DNA from: Blautia sp.
Lineage (GTDB): Bacteria; Bacillota; Clostridia; Lachnospirales; Lachnospiraceae
DNA length: 37,079 bases
Reading direction: 5' to 3'
Assembly (NCBI GenBank): GCA_023663685.1
Contig: JAMPHB010000011.1
Coordinates: 1-37,079, forward strand
Shown here: positions 31,347 to 37,079 of the stretch, one piece after another
Position numbering within the stretch: position 1 is the stretch's first letter
How the letters are laid out: the number at the start of each line of letters is the position of its first letter
Position numbers and translations under genes: made by a program
Notes under the pieces: model-generated
Told to the model about the DNA's origin: nothing
Databases searched by the model: none
The model's input: the letters and a program-made list of their open reading frames with translations, nothing else

Positions 31347-31484
31347 CTATTCGTCTCCGGAATCTTCCTCATCTACAATGGCCGCCGACGCGCCGGACAC
31401 GGACGCAACTACTGCGATAACCGCACCGAGCACAGCCACTCCGATAATCACTCCCAGAAAAATCAGAAATCCCATATCTGTCAT
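31347..31484 (-). CDS. Small single-pass membrane protein (45 residues)
   Basis: The frame MTDMGFLIFLGVIIGVAVLG continues through a second run of hydrophobic residues and ends in the acidic tail IVDEEDSGDE. It has one strong membrane helix (about residues 5-35) with GxxxG/Ala-rich faces. AAGGAG lies 11 nt before ATG 31484, a near-consensus promoter precedes it (31514-31542) and a terminator follows. These signals support a real monocistronic gene. No family is recognised. Function unknown. Confidence 0.65.
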   Translation of the reverse strand: MTDMGFLIFLGVIIGVAVLGAVIAVVASVSGASAAIVDEEDSGDE

Positions 31485-31513
31485 ACTACATTCATCTCCT
31501 TTTTATGCTGATA

Positions 31514-31542
31514 AGTATAGCATATCCGGTGCCTTATGACAA
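31514..31542 (-). promoter_or_regulatory. Strong promoter of the small membrane protein gene
   Basis: The minus strand has TTGTCA (31537-31542), 17 bp and TGC-TATACT (-10 at 31514-31519). It sits only 9 bp from the galactanase stop. Confidence 0.75.
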
Positions 31543-31550
31543 GAGCCGTT

Positions 31551-34500
31551 TTATTTCACTTTTACCTTAATCTTGATGGTCTTGGTCGTACCGTTTTTCA
31601 GCGTTACCTTCGCCTTGACCGTCACTGTGCCGTTCTTCTTTGCGACAATCTTTCCATTTTTGTCTACGGTCGCAACCGACTTGTCGCTGGTCGTGTAGGT
31701 GATGGATTTGATGTTGTCCTTGTTCGCCTTGTCGCTCAGCTTAAAGGTGGTGTTCTTGCCCTTCTTGACGGTGGTGCTGCTCTTCTTCGGCGTAATCGTC
31801 GCCTTGATCTCCTTGTCAATCTTGGCAGCCGTTTCCTTGTCCACCAGCGTGTAGGTCGCCTTCTTGCTCATGGATACGGACACATCGCCCTTGCTGTTCA
31901 CCTCGTAAGTCTTGGCATTGACCATGACATACTCGTTTTTCTTGGTATCCAGCTTGTAAATGTACAGCTCGTTGCCAGCCTTTAAATCCTCGGACTCCAC
32001 CTGCACTTTATACTTGGTATTTCCCGCCTTATCCTTTACAGTCATGGTGATGATAACGTTCGGAGTGCCTGCCGCCTCGGTGATCTGTCCCACGATGGAG
32101 GAAGGAATGGTCGTCTTATTTCCCTTTTCCAGCGTCTTACTGATTGAAGCCTTTGCAGAGGTAATCTCTCCCTCGCCGTCCTTCTTTACCGTCACGGTGG
32201 TGCTGGTGGTGGCGGAGGACTGTGCTATCACAGACTTCTCTGTCACTGATGTTACCTTGCCCTCAGCATCCGTCTTTGTGGTCGTGGTCACGTCCACTTC
32301 CTTGCCCCGGGTATTAAGCTCGCTCTCACTCACTTTTTCTACCACAGAACCATCGGCATTTGTGACGGTTTCGACCGCTGAGACAACCGTACCGTTGGCA
32401 TTTGTGACTACCTTCGTCTCGGTCACGGAGCCGTCATCATTCTCTGTCTTCTTGGTAGCTGTCGTTGTACCGTCCGCCGTAGTCTCTACCCTTGTACCGT
32501 CCGGAAGAAGCAGAATGGTTGTTCCGGTTGCTGTACTGCTGCTGGAAGACGAGCTTTCCGGCTTCTTATCGTCCTCCTCTCCTTCGGTGGGTTTATTCGG
32601 GTCGTCCGGGTTCTCCGGGTCTTTCGGGTCGTCCGGATTCTCCGGGTCGTCCGGATCTTCCGGCGGAGCAGGCTTTTCTGTAACAGTTACTGTGATCGTA
32701 GCAGAAACCGCGCTATTAAATTTGTTGGTCGCTGTTACTGTGGTCTCACCAGCCTTTAATGCCGTGATCTTTCCATCGCTGTCTACGCTCACGCAGGTCT
32801 CATCCTCCACTGACCAGATGGTTACCGATACACCCGCATCGTATTCTGCGGTCAATCTTGTGCTTGCGCCCTCCTCTAAGCTGACGCTGGTCACCTCCGT
32901 ATCCCCTTCATATACTTTCATGCCGGACGGAACCGAGCCTGCCCAGTACAGTGCAGCATCGTCAAAACCGCCCCAGCCGCCATCCTGACTTGTAACCGTA
33001 ATCTTAAAAATAATGGTATTATTTCCGGCATCAATCATATCCTGTGTAACGATAAGGCCTTCTGCCATCGGCTTCTTCCAGACTGCCCAGCCATCCAGCG
33101 TCTCCTCCGCCTCTTTCACCGTATCGTCCAGACTAATGCTAACCTTCACTTTATCTCCCGCCAGTCCCTGCGCAAATACATATCCGCTGTAGGCTCCCGG
33201 CTCGGTCACAGTAACACTCTGGGAAATGCCTGCCGTCCCAGCTTTCGCATGATACCAGCGGCAGGAATAAGAACCGGAATGCGCATCCTTCGCTGTGTCT
33301 GTGCCTTTGGGCGGAATCCGTAAATCCCCCTCCACCGCCCAGTTGTCGGCAATCGTCCCCTCAAAACTGCTGTCTTTTAGTAAATTCTGGGAACCCGGAT
33401 CTATCGTTACTTTGCAGACAATTTCATATTCTCTGTCATCGCTTAACGCGCCGTAAATGACATGCTCTCCAATACCCGCGGTGGTAGCCGCCTTTGCATT
33501 CAGCGCCTCCACTTCCTCCGCATTCCATGTAACAGCCTTTTCCACCGATGTGCCGTCATTGTAGAGTACTGTCGCCGCCACCGGAAGCACGGCTGTGTCT
33601 CCCACCTCCATGGAATAGGTAAGCGGCGTATATCCAACTGCCTTTACCTCACCTTTTGCTCCATAAGTCAGATAATTTGCATTATAGACCTTGATACAGG
33701 CCATCGCATTGCCATGAAAATCAAAGAACGCCTGATTATCTACCGCGCTGCCGCCATACCATTTACCGGCGTCCTCCGCATCATATCCACCGCCATAGGA
33801 AGCCGCCCAGCCACTGCCGTATTTTTCCCAAAGCACCTTATTGGCGTTTATGATTTCCTCATTTGCTGTGCCGTCTTCATTATATGCATACTGCACCGGA
33901 ATCCACGCGCCCTCCCACCAGAAAGCGCCAAGTCCCGCCTTATCGCCATTTGTCAGAGTTACATCTATATTGGAAATCGTCGCCAGTACATCACGGAACT
34001 CATCTGCCTGCCCCTGCACGGAAAATGACCATGCCGGATCGCTGTCATTATTTCCTAAACGAACGGTATTGTCGTGTCCGTCGCCGTCATCAAGTGTAAA
34101 TGCCCAGGAGGTCTCAGCTACCATCACATATTTGTCATAAGTGCCTGCAATCGTTCCCAGCACACTCTGCAGATTCTGCAGCGTTCCATGCCAGTACGGA
34201 TACCATGAGGTCGCAAACACATCGTAGCTCACGCCTTCTTTTGTCCCGTCACCGTCGCCGTCATAATCCGCAAGATTTTTAGCATAGCCTGCCTGTCTTC
34301 CACTTGCTTCCGGGTTCGTGAAATGCACAGCCGCCAAAATTGTCCTGCCCTTCGCAGCCGCAACCTTGTGAACCGCATCGCAGCCTGCGTCAAAGATCTG
34401 ATCCATCTTCGCCCAGTCATCCTTCTCCCCGCAGATTGCGCCGTTCGTCTCATTTCCCACCTGAACCATCGTCACATTAACGCCGGCGTCAATCAGCTCC

Positions 34501-35675
34501 GTCAATGCATTCTCAGTAAATTCGCTGACTGCACTCACTTTATCCGCAAGCTGCATGCTCGCCCACGCTTTAGGCGCTTTCTGCTTGCCGGGATCTGCCC
34601 AGAAATCCGAGTAATGGAAGTCAATCAGCACATCCATGCCCGCAATTGTAGCGTATTTTCCCATCTCCTTAGCTGCCGCGACATCATTCGTGCCGCCGCC
34701 GTAGCCATTCCCCGATGCATCATAGGGATCATTCCATACACGCAGACGTATATAGTTCACGCCCTGCGATGCAAGGAAGGTAAAGAAGCCCTGACGATCC
34801 AGCAGATTGCCGTCAAAGTCGCGAAAGCCAAGCTTATCGCTCTCGTTTGTAATGGATTTATTCAATTCGTCAAAGGAATTCATTATGCTCACATAGGAGG
34901 ATACATCCATTCCGCGAATCGACGCCTCTGCATCATAGCCGTCAATCTTCTTGATAAAAATATCGCCGTCCGAGATTATGAGGTTAGAAATGACGGATGC
35001 CAGCGCCTCATAGCAGGTCTTTATATCCTCCGCCGTTGCGGACGCATTGCTGTAGCAGGTCTGCGCACTACTCATGGCAGCTGCCAGTGCCTCCGTGTCT
35101 GTAAAGCCAAGGGATGCGTAATCCGCCGGGATGGAATCCATCAGCGCCTTTAAATCTTCCTTTGAGTATGTCACACCCGATTCTGAAAACGAAAGCCCCG
35201 CCGCCGCAAGATCCGTATAAACCGTCCCATTCTTAATCGCATATGCATCATTTGTACCACCGATCAGGGTTGCATAAACTGTCGAATTGTTCCACTGATC
35301 ATCATACTCTACAACTTTATTTGAGTCTGCGCTTCCACCCTGATAGATAGTAAAGCCATCAGCTGTAGATGCATCAAGGATAGAAAAATCTACGCTGTAC
35401 CACTTTGCATTTCCCTCAACCGGCTGCATAACAGCCTGACTGTACTTCCAGCCCCAGTCAGAACTCAAAGTATTACTGTCTGGAAGTGAAATTCCAGCCC
35501 AATTCCAAACATTTACATACAGTGCATCACTCGACTCACTGTAGTAATACAATGTAAATGCATTCTCCGCCGCCTTCACGACCATAAGTCCGTCGCTCCA
35601 AGGCCCAAGCCCTGCCAGAATCATAGCCAGAGCAAGTACAACACTGGTAATACGTTTTGCCCATCGTTTCTTCAT
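31551..35675 (-). CDS. Secreted multidomain GH53 endo-beta-1,4-galactanase
   Basis: The 1374-residue protein starts at ATG 35675 (AGGGAGG 5 nt upstream). Domains in order: signal peptide (about 1-36, ending VKAA), a beta-rich carbohydrate-binding-like domain (about 38-160), GH53 barrel (about 250-650; acid/base E409 in VGNETN, nucleophile E521 in MVAETSWAF), Big4-like domain (about 685-760), CBM61-like galactan-binding domain (about 765-910), Big2 (about 915-1005), a Pro/Asp-rich linker and Ser run, a long Thr-rich region, and a C-terminal Big2 (about 1295-1374). It cuts beta-1,4-galactan (pectin side chains) outside the cell. No LPxTG is present; the very basic end (KIKVKVK) may hold it to the wall. 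Confidence 0.93.
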   Translation of the reverse strand: MKKRWAKRITSVVLALAMILAGLGPWSDGLMVVKAAENAFTLYYYSESSDALYVNVWNWAGISLPDSNTLSSDWGWKYSQAVMQPVEGNAKWYSVDFSILDASTADGFTIYQGGSADSNKVVEYDDQWNNSTVYATLIGGTNDAYAIKNGTVYTDLAAAGLSFSESGVTYSKEDLKALMDSIPADYASLGFTDTEALAAAMSSAQTCYSNASATAEDIKTCYEALASVISNLIISDGDIFIKKIDGYDAEASIRGMDVSSYVSIMNSFDELNKSITNESDKLGFRDFDGNLLDRQGFFTFLASQGVNYIRLRVWNDPYDASGNGYGGGTNDVAAAKEMGKYATIAGMDVLIDFHYSDFWADPGKQKAPKAWASMQLADKVSAVSEFTENALTELIDAGVNVTMVQVGNETNGAICGEKDDWAKMDQIFDAGCDAVHKVAAAKGRTILAAVHFTNPEASGRQAGYAKNLADYDGDGDGTKEGVSYDVFATSWYPYWHGTLQNLQSVLGTIAGTYDKYVMVAETSWAFTLDDGDGHDNTVRLGNNDSDPAWSFSVQGQADEFRDVLATISNIDVTLTNGDKAGLGAFWWEGAWIPVQYAYNEDGTANEEIINANKVLWEKYGSGWAASYGGGYDAEDAGKWYGGSAVDNQAFFDFHGNAMACIKVYNANYLTYGAKGEVKAVGYTPLTYSMEVGDTAVLPVAATVLYNDGTSVEKAVTWNAEEVEALNAKAATTAGIGEHVIYGALSDDREYEIVCKVTIDPGSQNLLKDSSFEGTIADNWAVEGDLRIPPKGTDTAKDAHSGSYSCRWYHAKAGTAGISQSVTVTEPGAYSGYVFAQGLAGDKVKVSISLDDTVKEAEETLDGWAVWKKPMAEGLIVTQDMIDAGNNTIIFKITVTSQDGGWGGFDDAALYWAGSVPSGMKVYEGDTEVTSVSLEEGASTRLTAEYDAGVSVTIWSVEDETCVSVDSDGKITALKAGETTVTATNKFNSAVSATITVTVTEKPAPPEDPDDPENPDDPKDPENPDDPNKPTEGEEDDKKPESSSSSSSTATGTTILLLPDGTRVETTADGTTTATKKTENDDGSVTETKVVTNANGTVVSAVETVTNADGSVVEKVSESELNTRGKEVDVTTTTKTDAEGKVTSVTEKSVIAQSSATTSTTVTVKKDGEGEITSAKASISKTLEKGNKTTIPSSIVGQITEAAGTPNVIITMTVKDKAGNTKYKVQVESEDLKAGNELYIYKLDTKKNEYVMVNAKTYEVNSKGDVSVSMSKKATYTLVDKETAAKIDKEIKATITPKKSSTTVKKGKNTTFKLSDKANKDNIKSITYTTSDKSVATVDKNGKIVAKKNGTVTVKAKVTLKNGTTKTIKIKVKVK

Positions 35676-35697
35676 AAATACCTCCCTTTCTTCAACA

Positions 35698-35840
35698 TCA
35701 GCCCATGTAAACTCTGCCTTTGGCAAATGGGCTGAGACTACTGCTCCCTCTTCGTTGGAGGAGAGGGTTTTGCGCAAGCTGCGCAACCGATTGTCCTTTT
35801 GCTATTTTTACTATATCACTTTACCCCCCCCGAACTTCAA
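35698..35840 (-). promoter_or_regulatory. Structured leader and weak promoter of the galactanase gene
   Basis: Three hairpins lie in order before the ribosome site: TTGCGCA/TGCGCAA (35770-35786), CCCTCT/AGAGGG (35746-35767), and TCAGCCCAT/ATGGGCTGA (35698-35735) enclosing a small TGCC/GGCA stem. A possible -10 TATAGT (35810-35815) and -35 TTGAAG (35835-35840) are 19 bp apart. The fold does not match a riboswitch class I know. Confidence 0.45.
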
Positions 35841-35896
35841 TTGTTAATTCTGGCAATTTTTCAATGAATTTTTTGTAGATATTTCATAAAGCCCGG

Positions 35897-35941
35897 AAAA
35901 AAATGCCAGGCCTCCGGATTTTCGCTGGTGGTCTGACATTT
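35897..35941 (-). terminator. Terminator at the end of the AbrB-PIN transcript
   Basis: Minus-strand AAATGTCAGACC pairs with GGCCTGGCATTT (one mismatch, one G-U) and runs into seven Ts. The rest of the gap, 35942-36104, shows no gene or clear signal. Confidence 0.65.
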
Positions 35942-36104
35942 TTACACATATTCAGTTTCTACATAAACAGGAATAACAAGAGAAAATAAGCCTGCCTTGT
36001 TCTGTACGATCAAAGTTGTTTTCAATTATGCTTGCGTTGAATTTGCAGATATGGTATATCGTATGTAGAAAAGGGAAAGCCAGAGAAGCGGCTTACCCCG
36101 AACA

Positions 36105-36230
36105 TTAAAGCTTCAGCCTTTTGTAAGGCCAGCCGTCATTATTCGCAGTAATGGCGGCTATTTTCGTTTTTGTTGACGGCGCAACTGACTTGCCGCTGGT
36201 CGTGTAGGTGATGGGCTTATTAAGAAAAAA
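36105..36230 (-). pseudogene. Remnant of a Big2 domain protein
   Basis: In frame after the PIN stop the minus strand reads LNKPITYTTSGKSVAP and on to RLKL-TAA (36105-36107). KPITYTTSGKSVA matches KSITYTTSDKSVA of the galactanase's last Big2 domain, and the DNA agrees at 32 of 34 positions (36181-36214 against 31672-31705). There is no start codon or ribosome site for it. It is a fragment copied or left from a related surface protein gene. Confidence 0.7.
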
Positions 36231-36239
36231 CAGAGCCTT

Positions 36240-36638
36240 TTACAGCTTCACTCCTTCCATATTGAGAAATTGTGCTACAGTCATGCACTCGGGATGCTCT
36301 ATATTCAGGCTTAAAAAGTCTTTGTCACCAGTAAGTATAACGTCAACATCATAAAGAATAGCCGCATTCAGAATAGGCTGGTCTTTGGCATCCCGTATCA
36401 GCTTTTGTGCATGAGGTACGGCAGGGATTAACTCATAAGGTAACTCCGTTAATAGAACTTCTGCATCAGCCAGAGACTGCGGTGCTTTCCTATTAAGGAC
36501 TTCCCGAAGTTCTGTCAGATTTTGGTCGCATAAGACCATATCGTGGTTTTCTGCGGTATAAATCAATGCTTTTGCAGGCTTGGAACGCGGAAATAGTATG
36601 GCAGAAATCAGAATATTAGTGTCTATCAGTATCTTCAT
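36240..36638 (-). CDS. PIN domain toxin (VapC-like ribonuclease)
   Basis: The 132-residue PIN nuclease has the acidic metal site: D6 in LIDTNILISA, E43 in LTELREVL, D86 in DAKDQPIL and D105/D107 in LTGDKDF. It probably cleaves RNA (a tRNA or mRNA) when freed from its antitoxin. Its start overlaps the AbrB-type gene by 4 bp (ATGA), so they are coupled, antitoxin first. All active-site residues are present, so it looks intact. Confidence 0.9.
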   Translation of the reverse strand: MKILIDTNILISAILFPRSKPAKALIYTAENHDMVLCDQNLTELREVLNRKAPQSLADAEVLLTELPYELIPAVPHAQKLIRDAKDQPILNAAILYDVDVILTGDKDFLSLNIEHPECMTVAQFLNMEGVKL

Positions 36639-36895
36639 TCACTGCCCTTTCCGTAACGCACTTCATCTACCAATGTCTGTACGTCATCTTCGTTATATAC
36701 TCCCATTTGTTCGGCGATACCCTCAAACGCTTTCTGAGCTTTATAAATTGCTTGTGAGGAAGCGTTATGGATGACAATCTCACCGCTTGGTTTCTGGAAG
36801 AATAGGATTTTATCACCAGATTTCAAACCAAGCAGGCGGCGTATTTCTGCAGGCACGGTAATCTGCCCATTGGCAGAGATTTTTGCTAAGTTCAT
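36635..36895 (-). CDS. AbrB/MazE-type antitoxin
   Basis: The 86-residue protein has a swapped-hairpin AbrB DNA-binding domain (residues 1-48: MNLAKISANGQITVPAEIRR, then LLGLKSGDKILFF). The C-terminal helical part (about 50-86) should bind and block the PIN toxin. GGAGG precedes the ATG. Two inverted repeats between promoter and start are likely operators for autoregulation by the toxin-antitoxin complex. Confidence 0.9.
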   Translation of the reverse strand: MNLAKISANGQITVPAEIRRLLGLKSGDKILFFQKPSGEIVIHNASSQAIYKAQKAFEGIAEQMGVYNEDDVQTLVDEVRYGKGSE

Positions 36896-36917
36896 GTAAA
36901 ACCCTCCTTTCTCATAG

Positions 36918-36992
36918 CTGTGCTGTCTGCACAGTCAGATATACGGAATTCTTGAAATCTAAAGAATTCTTTAGTCCTCTGTTTTTATTATA
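36918..36992 (-). promoter_or_regulatory. Promoter and two palindromic operators of the toxin-antitoxin operon
   Basis: TATAAT lies on the minus strand at 36987-36992. Downstream come GAATTCTT-N8-AAGAATTC (36946-36969, perfect) and CTGTGC-N5-GCACAG (36918-36934). Both fall between the start of transcription and the ribosome site. Confidence 0.6.
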
Positions 36993-37032
36993 TCTAAAAA
37001 CCAGAAAAAGTAAATGGCTTTCAAAAAATTTA

Positions 37033-37063
37033 CCCCACAGACGCAGAAACCGCATCTGTGGGG
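37033..37063. terminator. Bidirectional terminator at the window edge
   Basis: A 12-bp stem (CCCCACAGACGC, 37033-37044; GCATCTGTGGGG, 37052-37063) has T-runs on both strands. On the minus strand it would end a gene lying beyond the window. Confidence 0.75.
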
Positions 37064-37079
37064 CTGGTATTTTTATTTC

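Noticed and set aside
35676-35786. N-terminal extension of the galactanase
   Set aside because: The extension covers the structured leader and would precede a clear signal peptide; the ATG at 35675 has a strong ribosome site.
36028-36108. Plus-strand 26-codon frame starting MLALNLQIWY
   Set aside because: No ribosome site and no recognisable family; too short to support.
36131-36159. Plus-strand hairpin followed by Ts
   Set aside because: It could be a terminator, but no plus-strand gene precedes it; its role is unclear.
1-37079. CRISPR arrays, tRNA or rRNA genes, insertion sequences
   Set aside because: No regularly spaced repeats, cloverleaf sequences, rRNA segments or transposase motifs were seen.

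Overview
The window looks like a chromosomal segment of a spore-forming, Gram-positive anaerobe of the Clostridia, most likely a Lachnospiraceae gut bacterium. The evidence is a complete spoIIAA-spoIIAB-sigF operon, lipoprotein-type and Sec-type exported proteins without outer-membrane partners, strong AGGAGG ribosome binding sites, Big2-domain secreted polysaccharidases and a fermentative L-lactate dehydrogenase. Nearly all genes are on the minus strand; only the chemotaxis receptor (14480-16024) and the PilZ protein (30547-31260) are on the plus strand. No rRNA, tRNA, CRISPR array or intact transposase was seen.

Region by region. 1-2302: a TetR regulator and a GH2 beta-galactosidase-type enzyme (cut by the window edge), behind a promoter framed by two inverted 28-bp operators. 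2323-9757: a redox and detoxification block under or next to a LysR regulator, with two paralogous exported flavodoxins, an aldo/keto reductase, an FMN reductase, a flavin reductase, an esterase lipoprotein and a frameshifted iron alcohol dehydrogenase. One flavodoxin has lost its last helix to two nonsense codons. 9789-14303: a tight four-gene operon of a trans-sulfuration enzyme, a PatB/MalY C-S lyase, a class II amidohydrolase and a stand-alone GshA-type ligase. This has the same enzyme logic as the EgtA, EgtC and EgtE steps of ergothioneine synthesis, but there is no EgtB or EgtD in the window.

14404-17944: a membrane chemotaxis receptor with a perfect consensus promoter, L-lactate dehydrogenase and a HAD phosphatase. 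18062-22731: the sigma-F operon, preceded by a zinc-ribbon/TPR membrane protein, a 47-residue gene translationally coupled to it, and a FapA-family protein. 22777-25609: valS with an attenuator-like hairpin in its leader but no recognisable T-box. 25606-30134: a TetR regulator and a large RND exporter carrying an extra coiled coil of about 230 residues, with a palindromic operator upstream.

30194-30455: a large imperfect inverted repeat whose tip folds into two further hairpins. 30483-31542: a PilZ-type c-di-GMP receptor and a 45-residue membrane protein. 31551-35840: a giant secreted GH53 galactanase with a structured leader. 35897-37063: an AbrB-PIN antitoxin-toxin pair and the remnant of another Big2 protein. 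The GH2 enzyme at one end and the galactanase at the other fit a galactan-degrading lifestyle.

The most interesting candidates are the gamma-glutamylcysteine/C-S lyase operon, the RND pump with the built-in coiled coil, the valS and spoIIA leader hairpins placed after promoters, and the Y-tipped inverted repeat. All functions are read from sequence by eye; no database search was run.
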